The notes: generated from the sequence alone by a model not told the origin. Positions 1 to 13,500 are shown, counted from the first letter of the stretch. The stretch: DNA of 64,000 nucleotides from Mercurialis annua (GCF_937616625.2 NC_065572.1:38901653-38965652); one strand, 5' to 3'. Numbers and translations: made by a program.

Positions 1-669
1 GCTGTTGTTTCTTCTTATTTATGTAATCCACCATCAGCGATGACGGACCGCACATCTTCTTCTTCAGATTCAGCTTACATGTTATGAACAGTTTTAATTT
101 TTAAATTTCAAGAACTGGGTTTTTTCTTACTAATGGGTTATGATTATATGAAGCAAACAAACTAATGGGTTATCATCAAAGATTTTTACCGATTTTTAGA
201 AATAGTTGTAGATGAGGAAGAGAAGAATAGCAAGTAAGTGAAAGTTATGAGAGGCAACTGTAATGGCAGTGGCGGCGGTGTATCAATAATTCATGGCCAT
301 CGTCCTCGTTAATTAGTAACAAAAGGAGCTGATTCAAATGAGGAGAATTAGCTTTGAAGTGAATGATTGGTAGTTGGAGGATGAAATAGTCCGAGAGGGA
401 CGTGCAGGTGGTTGGTGGTGATGGTAATTCGGAATTATAGGTCTGATGCCACATAATCTAATATATATTATTTGTTTATTTTTTTAAATGACGTGTAAAT
501 ATAAATTCATCAAAAATTATACGCTGTTTGTTGTCTGTTAACTCGCTGTTAAATAGGGACTAACTTATCACCTTTTTAAAAGTGCAAGGAAGAACTTTAC
601 AGTTTTTTAGTGCAGGGACCCATTCTGAAAAAAGTTAATAATGTAGGGATCTATATATAAATTTGGCCA
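1..669. other. Unclassified AT-rich segment cutting the E1 3' LTR; possible MULE-like end
   Basis: No convincing coding region is visible. Homology with the intact E1 LTR (7875-8015) stops abruptly at about 670, so this stretch is foreign to E1. On the minus strand its edge reads GGCCAAATTTATATATAGAT and continues with text about 'ccctacat' and 'gtccctgcac'. This resembles the ends of Mutator-like elements in plants, and the flanking ATTAATTAT could be one copy of a 9-bp target duplication. The other end lies outside the window, so the class is only a suggestion. Confidence 0.3.
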
Positions 670-810
670 TTAATTATCATCAAACTAATGAAAGTGTAAA
701 TCAACTGTATGGACCAAACTAAATCAAACCAAGAATCGAACCATGAAGGACTCCAAATTATAACCGAAAACTCATCGGAAAAATTTAAAAGAAAAATACG
801 GGATATTACA
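670..810 (-). repeat. E1 3' LTR (partial, 5' end only)
   Basis: This copy matches 7875-8015 with only a few differences. Its 5' end reads TGTAATATCCCGTA on the minus strand. It is cut at about 669 by unrelated sequence. Confidence 0.8.
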
Positions 811-826
811 TTCTCCCCAACTTATT
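811..826 (-). promoter_or_regulatory. E1 polypurine tract
   Basis: On the minus strand the sequence AGTTGGGGAGAA directly precedes the TGTAATATCC start of the 3' LTR. It is the same as the tract of E5. It would prime plus-strand DNA synthesis. Confidence 0.75.
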
Positions 827-3800
827 AAAAATTCGTCCTCGAATTTACCACAAAGTCAAAGTCATATAAACTCAATTATAGCACGTATAAAATCACATGT
901 AACTCAAAAATACGGGGCAACGCGTCATCAACGGAACGAAAGAGGCAACTAGGCATATTAATTCCGATTTTCAAAATCACTTTACGGCCAGGTGATAACT
1001 CAACGGAAACGAAATAAAAACCGCCTAAATCAACCTAAGCAAAATACCACCGCAAATTCAATAGACTTAATCAAACCGTAACCCAAGGTAATTCTATCAC
1101 AAATACAACTGAGGAGAGTCAAGCGACACGAAACATAATTTAACCGAAAACGCGCTGAAAATTATACGAACATTCTTTCCAACTTATAGAAATACGACTT
1201 CGAATTTATAGCTGAGTCGAAAATTCGAATGATCACCATATGCATACGCGAAAAATTCTTAGTTCAACAATTTGGAACCTTAAACGACTTCTTAAACACC
1301 ACGAGTGAACAAATTAGAAATTTATTTTCAACCGGGAAATAATCAATACGCTAAATGAGATTTTTTTTATAAAATAACAGGCTCAAGTCCCAAAGGCTAC
1401 AAAAGTAACACTACAAGTGTAGGGACAAATCCAAGATTCAAATTGTAATCACACTAAGCCAAACTCCAATGCTACAAACCGATACATACAGACACTCTTA
1501 CTGGAATTAATCTTACATCACTTAACGCCTAAGCACTATATCACTTAGTGGTCACAACACCTATTATCTCAAACGAGAAGACTTATCAACAAATCAAAAT
1601 GTCATCCTGATCAAATATGCTCTCACAAAATAACGACCGAAAACTAAAAACCACTAGAATCGTTTCGGTTCAACCAACTAAGAACTCGACAATACCATCA
1701 ACTTCGCGAATCAAGATGTACGAAAACACAATAATTTCTAAGGAAAATCTGACTTAAACTTTTGATAACAAAATTTTTCATCCTCCAATTTTTTTTAATC
1801 AACTATTACCTCAAATCTTACAGAAGATCATTTAGATCAAATCGCTATCAATCGGTTTGTTGGTTATGCTGAAAATAAATTTTTTATATAAAAATGCTTT
1901 TCGCAACAACAAAATATTTAATAATACCATCCGACTTTAATTGAAATTACTAACACCTCAATAATTTCATTTCAACCGAAAATAATTAACCCGTTGAAAA
2001 ACCATCTACTTTCGTAAATGCATTAATATAATAAATCACTCTCAGTTTGAAATCATGAACAAACCTTACTTTCACAATGAATTCACTATTTTACAAAATT
2101 GTTCATTTAGAAAAATCTTAAAATCCGCCTTTAAATCAATACTGACAAAATTTCATCACTTTCTAAAAAAATAAACTTTTTTTTTTGCAAATAAGAATCC
2201 CTTTGTTTACGAAATAATTTTTCTACCGGTATCAAAACTTTTTAAACAGAATTCGAATCTGTAAGAACAAAATTTCTTTTAAGTTTTTTTTTTGTAAAAG
2301 CACATGTAGAGCATAACTAATGTTCTTAAATCAAAAATCTTCAAATAACATACTCTAAGTTGACACAATTATTTCATCCGAACTAAATATTTTTCCGCAC
2401 TTACCACAACTAAACCTCGAGTACAAACTTATAACTATAGTTATTCCTTATAAAATACATATACTACAACAATATATTCTCTTAAGTCACCACCGTCATC
2501 ACAGAGTATTGTCTAGATACCAACCAAATAAATTTTCAATACCGTTGAAATTTAACAACTTTTTAAACACCATTTTCACAATATAACTCGCGAGTTTATG
2601 ACAAAACATTCTTCTTAAAAAGTCTCACTGATAAAATTTATTTTACATAATTGTGCGCCAGGGTGATGACAGCTCTCATCCCCAAAGAGTTGCATTCAAC
2701 CCTAATAATTTTAATGTCGTGATGAATGTTCTAAATGCATGTATCAACTATTTGTTTCTCTTTTAATTAGTGATCATACTTAATGCTCAAAGCAGTTTCC
2801 TATTCGTGGCATTTCAAATGCATGTTTATGACATATCTGGGCACAATTATGTGATAAAAACATTTCAATTACTTTAACAAGTTAACATTTGAAATCAATT
2901 TTTCTTCGAAACATTTTTCTAGACATTACACTTTGTGAGACGGGCACTCGTCCATCTTGACATATTTGCCCATCTCTATTATACTAGACTACCAATTTGC
3001 ATCGTCATTAATGAAATAACCTAAAATCAACAACGAAACTAAAATTTACCTAACAATAAATTTCTCCTCAAATCAAATTGAAAATTTTCCAAAGGCATAA
3101 AACAACAGGAACGCCTTCACAGCTACATTATCAGTTTTGGCATTTCATCGATCCACCTAAAGATAACACCAGTGTATTATTACACTGATTAACCTCGAAC
3201 ACAGTTTCCACATTCTTTTTCAGAATATCAAAAGCCGAAAGATTTGATATTACAATTTATCACAAACGAGCCCGACGTGAAAATGCATAACGCTCAAAAT
3301 TTTCCCGCACGAGGCAAACACTCACGAGAAGAGTTATTCTACCGGTGCCGAGTAATATAACTCAAATCGCCTTCCTCTGACCAGCACAGATTCGGAATTC
3401 GAATCGGCAAACAGCTCTTGAGAATCGCTCCTCAAATTTCTTGATGACAAAATTAATAACTTTGATTTCCAGAGTCCAAACGTTCGATCCAACTAAACCA
3501 ATTAGAACATCTAAACTAATCGCAAGGTCAAGACAAAAACTCGAAGCGCACATCGATACTAATGCCAAAGTTAAGCCGAAGAAAAACTAGCGAGAAGTGT
3601 CCTCACGTGATACTTCACACAATGAGGCGAACGAGCACAAAACTACCATGACATAACTTAAGGATAGACAAAAATAACGACATAGTAATATAGGTCAAGA
3701 ATTGTTCACACATCCGAAAAGCACTTAAGCATCTTACAGTAAAACAATTACTCATTAAGATAAATAACCAATATAAATTTTAACGGATTGAGCATAGAAC

Positions 3801-5260
3801 ATCTTATGTGATAAACGAATTCCTACTGACATGGCAGTAACATAAATAGCGCAACAATGATTAAATCATATAACAACATTTTCAAAACGTCCATTCAGAA
3901 TAAAACGAAATGTGATATTGATCAAAAATATTTATCAAAACCCATTCGAAAGATAAAATTTACAAAATAAATTTCAGTTTAATGTCGAGCCCCACAGTTT
4001 TAAAATTCATTTTCCAGAAAAACCTCTTTACAAAACACGGTTAAAATTTGTTCCCAAACGCCTCAAATTAAAGTCACCAATTTAGCCAAGTGATCACAAC
4101 TTCCAAGCTCAACTCCAAATTTTGGTGACCCAAATCGAACCCGCAATTACCATTTGTAAAACGTATAAAAAATATTTTAAAATCCGGAAAAACGTATTTT
4201 AAACAATTTCCAATCCTTTCAAAAATAGGAAGCTCGACGTCTCACAAATGGGAATATCAACACATCACCCAAATGAGAAAACAATTATTCTTTAACAACC
4301 TTTTCAGAAACACAAGTTTCAGTCAAAACTAGTAATTCGAGCACAATACCAACAACACCAAAGTGTTGACAACCAAAATATGGTAAAAGTTACAAAAGTA
4401 ATATTAAATCATCAATACAGTATCGCATTACAAAAATAATTTTATTTCAAAATAATTATCTTGAAAACACCAAGTTAGACGTAACAGTTTTTTTTTTGAA
4501 TTCGAGAATTTCATTTTATTTCAAAAGAACAAACCCTTTTTCAATCCTTCATCAAATATAAATTTTTTGAAACATATGAATTTCATTTCATACTGGCAAG
4601 ATACTGAAACTAATATTTTAGGGTGTCGTGTCCAGACTACCCATTTGACTTTTTGCGTCAAAATACCAGTTAGGCAAAAATAATTTTCTTAAGGTAATAT
4701 AAAACCAATGTGTGGCCAATAACATAATTCACAAAACGTGAAAAAGATTTCTCGGTCAAAAATTATTTAAACCCAAAACAATGTCAAAACCTGACAAAAT
4801 ATTAATTTTTTTAGAAATTAAGGCTCGCGGACAAAGCCAGAAGTACTCACAAAACAATCTAACGTCAACAACATCATTAAAGGCATAACAACCAAAATAT
4901 ATCAGCCAAGAGGAAAGCAACATCATCAAGATAAGGAAATTAACATCATATACCCAAGTATGACATAAAGAAAATTATCAACATAAGATTTCCAGAGAAT
5001 TGAAAACCAATTTAAAATCACCCAAGTGAAATAACATCAATATAATAAAATAAAAGCATCAAATTAAAGCACAAATAATGACTGACTCGACGCAATCCTA
5101 TCGGTGAAGGCATAAAATTTTAAAATTAAAAGATGACGTTTCAAGGACAAGACATGAACCTAATTCCGTAGTAGATCCTATGACACAATAATAACAGTTA
5201 ATATGCCTTAAAACGATAAACACATAAAATGCAAAAATTTGGCCTTAGTTCGAAACTAAA

Positions 5261-5272
5261 GCTCTGATACCA
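5261..5272 (-). promoter_or_regulatory. E1 primer-binding site (initiator Met tRNA)
   Basis: The minus strand reads TGGTATCAGAGC four bases after the LTR end. This is complementary to the 3' end of plant initiator methionine tRNA, the usual primer of chromoviruses. Confidence 0.9.
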
Positions 5273-5276
5273 ACTT

Positions 5277-8015
5277 TGTCACGACCCAATTTCATGCATC
5301 GTGACCGGCGCTAGGATATGGGTATATTCGTACCAAAACCCGTAGCAAGCCTTGCGGAAAATAATTAAACATTTAAACCTGCAGAAAACTTCTCGGGGGC
5401 AACCGAGACTCCAACCTAAGTCTAGCAATTTATATTACAGTTCTAATATAAATAACTTAAATATCTGACATGCGAAACAGCATGCCTTATACATAACAAT
5501 ACTGTAATCCAGAGTAAACATGCCAGCAATAAATAACCGAACAGATCGACAATCCCAAAGTGTAATATCAAATGTAATATATAAACTAGTTCTACTGCGG
5601 TCTAAGAGTTTGAAAACAGTAACTAGTTTAAATAACATAAAAACCTCCGAAGAATCAAAAGAATCGGAGTGGACAAGCTTTCAGATCATAAACCTGGAAA
5701 ATTTGGGAAAACAACGGGGTCAGATATACTGAGATAAGTTCGCAATACTATTTACATTTATTAAGTTTAAAAACCCTTAAATCAAAACAGTTTATACTAA
5801 TATAGTATGATTATGGAAAACAGTATTGAAATGATCCCGGCGTAAGTATGATATAACATACAGATAAACCCAGAGTGGACGGGAACATATCCTCGTCATA
5901 TACCAGCGTAAGCAAGACATCACTCTGCCGATCACAGAGTACTTACCGGTGCACACAGTCTCGATATAAGCCTATCGAGCAGCTCGTTTCAATCCAGATC
6001 CATAATCCGTAAAAAAAACAGTTCAAAAGCATTCATAATATTAAAATATGATGCGGTACTTAATAAAGCGGTAAATAGCACTACAAACTCACTGCTTGCT
6101 TATCCACGTGAATTTTGGCAAACAGCTAACCCTGCGTAGACTCCGAAGCAAGAGCAGTCGACGGGTCTAAAACAATATATAAGTTAAAATCCATTTAACC
6201 CCTAACTCTAAGAATGCTAGACGCCACATAGGACTAGCACAATACCAAGTCTCACACAAGCATAGCCAAAATGCCATAGCAAAAAGATATTTAAAACCAA
6301 ATATAATTACCCGAGTAATTATATAAATTTATATTATAAAATAATCTTCGATTTCAATTTGTCAATTTATAATTTGAAACGAAAACCAAAGGTAAAAAAA
6401 CATAAATTTAATCATATTGGTAATCAAAGCCAAAAATCTCAATTTATCAATTAAATAATTAATAATAATTATTATTAATTAAATTTTAAATAACTCAAAT
6501 ATTATTTTTAGGTCTCAAAAATAATATTACTAATTTAACAACTTCCAAATTAAAATGAATCCTCAATTCCTATTTAATAAAGGTAAAATAAATAAATAAA
6601 TCTAAGAGTATTTTAATCATAATAAGATTAATTATTAAATTTAAATTTAAAATAATAATGCCCAAAGTAATTTCAAATAATAATATTATTTAAATCGCTA
6701 ATTAATAGGTCGAAACCAATTTTGTAAATTAAAATCAAAATCAAAATGAAATAGTTAATAATAAAGTTAAAGCATCATTAGAATTAAATCAAAACAATTT
6801 AGTGGCTAAAATAGCCAATTAACCACCACTTATAAACAAACTCACAAGCTTAAATAACCCATGAAATTTGAAATCGGGATAATACAAAAACGTGGCCAAC
6901 ATCTTGACCAATTATACTATCATATTTCAAGCAAAATTATCCCATCATTTTAAAAAGAGTAACCCGCCCATCAATAATCCACAAGCCATCTTGTCCAAAT
7001 TAACAAAACTCAAAGTAACAGAACCATAATAATGCAAAATAATTAAACATATCAATGTACAGAAATCAAACAAACGTTTTTAATCTCAATTCTAGATCAT
7101 AAAAAATAACACAACAAATTCAAATCATTTAAAGGAACTAACCCGTTATAACAAGAAATCCTACCTAAGATTAATGCCCATATTAGAATCATTAACAACA
7201 CATGTCATGAGGTTTCGGTTGCACAACACGGCAACGACATGCGACGAAGAACAGCGGCCACAAAGGCAAGAAACATGAGCTGATCTAATCTCACAAACAA
7301 TAACAACATGTAATAGAGAATGACTAATAACAGCAGCAACAAAGAATAAAGAAGAGGGACAGCAAGAAATCGATAAAAACGGCAGTAGATAACAATGAAT
7401 CGTAGCGGCGATTAAACGATCAAGTTATACGTACCAAATATGTTTCCAACGCGTAGGGATGATCGAGAACAATTGAAATAGGTGAAACGAAGATAAACGC
7501 TTCAGATTTGAAGCTAGCATGGACAACAACACAAGTTACAAACAACGAGAACGATATCGAAAAGAAGAACTAGGAAAAGAGATGTGAAATTAACTTACCA
7601 AATCAAGCGGCAATAGAAGAAATGAAAGTTATGTTGATTCAGATTGTAATAGGTTAATGGGGGCTAGGGTTTTTAAGAAAAGATTGGAATTGTAAAAAAG
7701 AACGTAAGAAAATCTATCGAATAGCAGATCTTTATAAATAAGAATGCAACATCATATATACTACTCAAATTTTGTATGACAAATCTTAACCTTTTAATGG
7801 GCCAAAAAAATGAACAAATCATCATGGGAATAAACTTAACCATGCATGGGTTTAGTATGAATTTCATGGCTTAGTTAATTATCACCAAACTAATGAAAGT
7901 GTAAATCAACTGTATGGACCAAACTAAATCAAACCAAGAATCGAACCACGAAAAACTCCAAATTATAACCGAAAACTCATCGGAAAAATATTAAAGAAAA
8001 ATACGGGATATTACA
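5277..8015 (-). repeat. E1 5' LTR (2739 bp)
   Basis: It begins TGTAATATCCCGTA at 8015 and ends GGGTCGTGACA at 5277 (minus strand). A TATA-like TATTTATAAA lies at 7731-7740, about 276 bp in, and a splice-donor-like GTAAGT at 7593-7598, about 418 bp in. Shared U5 text includes a CGGTTGCCCCCGAG motif near 5395. No coding sequence is visible. The right edge is followed directly by satellite. Confidence 0.88.
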
Positions 8016-10875
8016 GAAACAAATCCAAACGTTTCACCTATTTAACGATTTAATCCAAACGTTTACAAATATTTAGAAACAAAACCAAACGTTTAAAACG
8101 TTACGAAACAAATCCAAACGTTTCACATTTTTAGCGATTTAAGTCAAACGTTTACAAACGTTACGGAACAAAACCAAACGTTTCACATTTTTAGCGATTT
8201 AAGCCAAACGTTTACAAACGTTACGAAACAAATCCAAGCGTTTCACCTTTTTAGCAATTTAAGCCAAACGTTTACAAACGTTGCGAAATAAATCCAAACG
8301 TTTCGTCTTTTTTGCGATATAAGCCAAACGTTTATAAACGTAACGAAAGAAAACCAAACATTTACAAACGTTACGAAATAAATCCAAACGTTTACAAACG
8401 TTACGAAATAAATCCAAACGTTTCACCTTTTTAGCGTTAAGCCAAACGTTACGAAACAAATCTAAACTTTCACCTTTTTAGCGATTTAAGCCAAACGTTA
8501 CGAAACAAATCCAAACGTTTCACCTTTTTACGGATTGAAGCCAAATTTTTACACGCGTTAAGAAACAAATCCAAACGTTTCCCCGTTTTAGCGATTTAAG
8601 CCAAACATTTACAAACGTTACAAAACAAATCCAAACGTTTCCCCATTTTAGCGATTTAAGACAAACGTTTATAAACGTAACGAAACAAAACCAAACATTT
8701 ACAAACGTTACAAAATAAATCCAAACGTTTACAAACGTTACAAAACAAATCCAAACGTTTCCCCATTTTAGCGTTAAGCCAAACGTTTACAAACGTTAGG
8801 AAACAAATCCAAACGTTTCCCCATTTTAGCGTTAAGCCAAACGTTTACAAACGTTAGGAAACAAATCCAAACTTTCACCTTTTTAGCGATCTAAGCCAAA
8901 CGTTAACAAACGTTACGAAACAAATCCAAACGTTTCACCTTTTTAGGGATTGAAGCCAAACGTTTACAAATGTTAAAAAATAAATCCAAACGTTTCCCCA
9001 TTTTAGCTATTTAAGCCAAAAGATTATAAACGTTATGAAACAAAACCAAACATTTACAAACGTTACGAAACAAATCCAAATGTTTACAAACGTTACGAAA
9101 AAAAATCCAAATGTTTCACCATTTTAGCGATTTACGCCAAACGTTTACAAACGATACGAAATAAATCCAAACGTTTCACCTTTTTAGCAATTTAGCCAAA
9201 CGTTTACAAACATTACGAAACAAATCCAAACGTTTCCCCATTTTGGCGATTTAAGCCAAACATTTACAAACGTTACTAAACAAATCCAAACGTTTGCAAT
9301 TTAAGCCAAACGTTTACAAACATTACGAAACAAATCCAAACGTATCCCCTTTTTTGCGATTGAAGCCAAAATTTACAAACATTACGAAACAAATCCAAAT
9401 GTTTACAAACGTTAAAAACGAAATCCTAACGTTTCACCATTTTAGCGATTTAAGCCAAACGTTTATACGAAACAAATCCAAACGTTTCAGCTTTTTAGCA
9501 ATTTAGCCAAATGTTTACAAATGTTACGAAACAAATCCAAACGTTTCACCTTTTTCGCTATTTAAGCCAAACGTTTACAAACGTTATGAAACAAATCCAA
9601 GCGTTTCACCTTTTTAGCAATTTAAGCCAAACATTTACAAAAGTTGCGAAATAAATCCACACTTTTCACCTTTTTAGCGATTTAAGCCCAACGTTTACAA
9701 ACGTTACGAAATAAATCCAAAATTTTCCCCATTTTAGCGATTTAAGCCAAATCTTTAAAACGTTACGAAATAAATCCAAACATTTACAAACAATACGGAA
9801 CAAAAAAAAACGTTTCACATTTTTATCAATTTAAGCCAAATGTTTAAACATTTAACCTTTTTAGCGAGTTAATCCAAACCTTTACAAACGTTTTAGAACA
9901 AAACCAAACGTTTCCCGTTTTTTTTAGATTTAAGCCAAACATTACGAAACAAATCCAAGAGTTTAACCTTTTTCGCAATTTAAGCCAAACGTTTACAAAT
10001 GTTGCGAAACAAATCCACACGTTTAACCTTTTAGAGATTTAAGCCCAACGTTTACAAATATTACGAAACAAATCCAAACGTTTCCACATTTTAGAGATTT
10101 AAACCAAATCTTTAAAACGTTACGAAATAAATCAAAACGTTTATAAACAATACGAAACAAAAACAAACGTTTCACATTTTTATCAATTTAAGCCAAATGT
10201 TTACAAACATTCCGAAACAAATCCAAACATTTCACCTTTTTAGCGATTTAAGCAAAACGTATACAAACATTAAGACACAAATCCAAACGATTCCCTATTT
10301 TAGCGATTTAAGCCAAAAGTTTACAAACATTACGAAACAAATCCAAACGTTTCACCTTTTTAACGATTTAATCCAAACGTTTACAAATGTTTAGAAACAA
10401 AACAAAACGTTTAAAATGTTACGATATAAATCCAAACGTTTCACATTTGTTGAGATTTAAGTCAAACGTTTACAAACGTTACGGAACAAAACCAAATGTT
10501 TCACATTTTTAGCGATTTAAGTCAAACGTTTACAAACATTACGAAACAAATCCAAGTGTTTCACCTTTTTAGCGATTTAAGCCAAACCTTTACAAAAGTT
10601 ACGAAACAAATCCAAGTGTTTCACCTTTTTAGCAATTTAAGCCTAACGTTTACAAACGTTGCGAAACAAATCCAAACGTTTTACCTTTTTTGCGATTTAA
10701 GCAAAACGTTTACAAACGTTACGAAACAAAACTAAACGTTTAACCTTTTTAGCGATTTAAGCCAAATCTTTAAAACGTTACAAAATAAATCCAAACGTAT
10801 ACAAACATTACGGAACAAAAACAACGTTTCACATTTTTATCAATTTAAGCCAAATGTTTACAAAAGTTACGAAAC
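8016..10875 (+). repeat. Satellite block A, 60-bp monomer
   Basis: About 48 tandem copies of a 60-bp unit. One half starts TTTACAAACGTTACGAAACA and the other starts TTTCACCTTTTTAGCGATTT; each half is 30 bp and ends in CCAAACG. Some copies keep only the first half, which shifts the register by 30 bp (for example around 8695-8760 and 9045-9105). Recurrent variants carry TTAGGGATTGAAGC (near 8943), CCCAACGTTT, or GATTATAAACG. Because 60 is a multiple of three, long periodic reading frames appear but they are not genes. Confidence 0.95.
10871..10875. repeat. E2 target-site duplication, left copy (GAAAC)
   Basis: GAAAC precedes TGTAACACC and recurs at 21602-21606 directly after the 3' LTR. This is a perfect 5-bp duplication, as expected for Ty3/gypsy integrase. 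Confidence 0.93.
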
Positions 10876-13500
10876 TGTAACACCCCGTATTTTTCAAACT
10901 TGTTCCGTTAAGCCTAAACGGTACCTTGGGTTCGTTTGAGTGGTTAGACCACTTAGATTCGCGTTTCAAAGGTTCCAAACCTTTTAAAATGTGTTTTAAG
11001 ATGTATTAGAAGTAATCTCGGAGTTTGAAACGTTTTCAATTTCAATTTCAAAATCTCAAATTTTCATCGGAGGCAGTAGCATTTCGCGGCGCGACATGCA
11101 TCAATCACAGGCGTGATTCATGTATCACGGGCACGATATAGGTGTAGCGGGCGCGACGCGTGCACTGTTAAGTTCGCTGATTTCTATTTAAATTCACCTA
11201 ATTCGGCCTAAACTAATTTTACACTTTCTCTAAAACCCTAAAACGGCTGTAGCATTTCTCTTAATCATTTTCTATCATTCCTATGCCTATTTCCATCAAT
11301 TGTAAGTATTTCTAATCCTTTCCTTAAGGTTTAATCCATAGATTATCATATCTATCAATTATAAATTCATTAGCTATTATATGAATTGGTTGTAGGCTGA
11401 TTGTAGATCAATATTTTTCCGAGTTCCTCTCTTGATTGTTGTTCTTAATTCATCTCAAGAGGTTAGTGGCTTATATCCCTTGTTTTAATTTGTAGAGATT
11501 GCTATATATTCATTTGCTTCGATACCTTGGGTGGTTTGATTGAAATTTATGTGTTTCTTGAATTATAAATTCTGGAAACATTAATTTGATGTTATATTAG
11601 TCTCTTGAATTTCATTTGTACTTTGGGTGATTTGGTTTAACGTTACAATTGATAAACTTATCGAATTTCTAAAGATTTTGGGTTATAAACTGTTTTTGAT
11701 GGTTATTTAAAAATCTGGAAATTTCTTAAAAGCTAATCTTAATTTGTTTAAACATCAAACATACATTGGGTGTGTTGGGGGAATCTTGTGAACGGATTTT
11801 AGTATTGTTTGATTAATGCTTTTGAGATAAAATTTTGTTTTAAGGTTAAACTAAAATCTGGAAATTTTAAAGTAATGGATCATAGGGTATTAGATGCTAA
11901 ACAATACATGGGGTGATTTTGAGAAATTGTTTAAATGGATTAGCGTATAGTTTGGTTAACATTTTTGAAATTAAACTCGGTTTTGAACTTATTACTAAGG
12001 GTTGGAAATTGTATAGAAGATGGGTTAAAACTTGTTAAAAGAATGTTAGATTATCTTAGGATGCGAATTGACTTGAATTTAATAATATAAGGCATATAAG
12101 GCATTATATGTCATTAGGGATTCGATTGAACTATTTTAACTTCAAGTTGATACTTAAAGGATATTGAATCTTAATGATTCTTTTTGAGGTGATATATTTA
12201 ATTGTACTTGGGGTGCTACTTGCTAAGTGTTAGCAAGCTTAATAGTTTATGGCATTATTAAGTTACAGCGTGAGTTCTTATTTAAAATTGACTTTGTTTT
12301 CATTTTAGGTTTGATTAAAGACTTTGGTTTTAAACTTGTTTTATGGATGGGTCGGGTTAGACGTGGTCTCCGGACATGTTGTGTTGAGCTATACTACAGT
12401 AAGGCTAACACACTACTTTGGGAACTGTAATTTTTTTGAAAGACTATTTAAGTATTTAAGTACTTTGGTTTCGTTTTAAAAGATAAGAACTCACCTAAGC
12501 TTAACTTGCCTTATTTGTTAATAAGTTGTATGGATACTTGGTGGTATTTTAATTACCTTGTCTGAATCTTTGGTTGTGTTGTGAAATGCTAGTCATATGT
12601 GGAGTCTAGTATTCTAAGAGTTAGAGATTGTTCGGATTTTGACTTATAGAATGTTTTAGACCCGTCGACTGCTCGTGCTTCGGAGTCTACGCAGGGTTAG
12701 CTGTTTTCCAAGATTCACGTGGACAAGCAAGCATTGAGTTTATAGTGCTATTTACTGCTTTATTAAGTACCGCAAGTTATTTTAGTATATCAAATGTTTG
12801 TGAACTGTTTGAAGGATTATGGATCTGGATTGAAACGAGCTACTCCATAGGCTTGTATCGAGACTGTGTGCACTGGTAAGTACTTTGGGATTGGCTGACC
12901 AATGTCTGACCTACTTTGGAAATCGATGAGGATTTGTTCCCATCTACTTTGGGTTAAATACTTTGGGATTTCATTTCAATACTGTTTTCCATAATCAAGT
13001 ATATATATTAGTATAAAAGGATTTGTTTTAAGGGTTTTAAACTTAATAAATGTAAATAGCATTATGAACTCATCTCAGTATAGCTGACCCTGTTGTTTTC
13101 CAAACTTTCCAGGTTTATGTTTTTGAGAGCGTTGGTCATCTCCGATCTTTTGATTCCTCGGAGGTCTTTTATGTTAACAAACTAGTTTACTGTTTTACTC
13201 CTTAGACCGCAGTAGAACTAGTTGTCCCTATTATTGAACTTTGGTTTGTCGTAGTGGTACGACTTCTATATTATTATACTTTAGCATGTTACATTGGATT
13301 ATTATTATATGAGGTATGTTTCGTAGTTTCAATTTGCTATCAATTAATTATACTAGAACTGCTATATAAGTTGTTAGACTTAGGCTGAAATCTCGGTTGC
13401 CCCCGAGCATTGGTTTTCTTGCAAGTTTATATTTAATGAAATTGGGTCGTGATACCCATACCCTAGCGGCGGTCGCGATCCATGAAATTGGGTCGTGACA
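10876..13500 (+). repeat. E2 5' LTR (2625 bp)
   Basis: It runs from TGTAACACCCCG to GGGTCGTGACA. A GC-rich stretch of short imperfect inverted repeats lies at about 11085-11165, a TATA-like TATTTAAAT at 11185-11193 (+310), and a donor-like GTAAGT at 11302-11307 (+427). Compared with the 3' LTR it has scattered substitutions and a rearranged end (13431-13455). The 8-mer TACTTTGG recurs (about 11619, 12413, 12461, 12874, 12913, 12943 and 12958). Confidence 0.92.
11185..11193 (+). promoter_or_regulatory. Putative TATA box of the E2 LTR promoter
   Basis: TATTTAAAT lies 310 bp into the LTR, upstream of a CT-rich leader and the GTAAGT at 11302. TATA-like sequences occupy a similar place in E1 (7731-7740), E3 (41158-41169) and E4 (47156-47167). 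The start of transcription is inferred only. Confidence 0.5.

Larger units (their letters stand above)
811..5276 (-). other. E1 internal region, non-coding
   Basis: 4466 bp of AT-rich DNA with only short chance reading frames. Minus-strand sequence from 5276 to roughly 4900 aligns by eye with the E2 and E5 leaders, including the conserved 'aaacgtcat' and 'acttgggt' text. Homology stops where their gag ATG would lie. The last ~30 bp before the 3' LTR, with its TCGAGGACGAATTT text, again match E2 and E5. The middle shows no chromodomain, integrase or RT motif in any frame, so this looks like replaced filler rather than merely decayed gag-pol. Confidence 0.75.
670..8015 (-). mobile_element. E1: non-autonomous long-LTR Ty3/gypsy derivative (LARD-like), left-truncated
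   Basis: A minus-strand element with a complete 5' LTR (5277-8015), an iMet PBS (5261-5272), an internal region (811-5276), a purine-rich tract before the 3' LTR, and the first 141 bp of the 3' LTR (670-810). The leader after the PBS and the segment before the 3' LTR match those of the coding chromoviruses E2 and E5, but about 4 kb between them contains no gag, protease, RT, RNase H or integrase. The right end abuts satellite at GAAAC. Its proteins must have come from a related autonomous element (inference). The class name LARD refers to large non-coding LTR derivatives. Confidence 0.8.

Noticed and set aside
8259..10735. Reading frames of 60-80 codons in satellite block A, with 20-residue periodic peptides
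   Set aside because: They come from a 60-bp repeat being divisible by three. The frames occur on both strands, start and stop with monomer variants, and lack any gene context.
8016..10875. CRISPR-like regular repeats
   Set aside because: There are no unique spacers, repeats are head-to-tail and diverged, and the surrounding DNA is clearly plant.
11226..11242. AAACCCTAAA text resembling the plant telomere repeat
   Set aside because: It is a single copy in the E2 LTR leader, not a tandem array.
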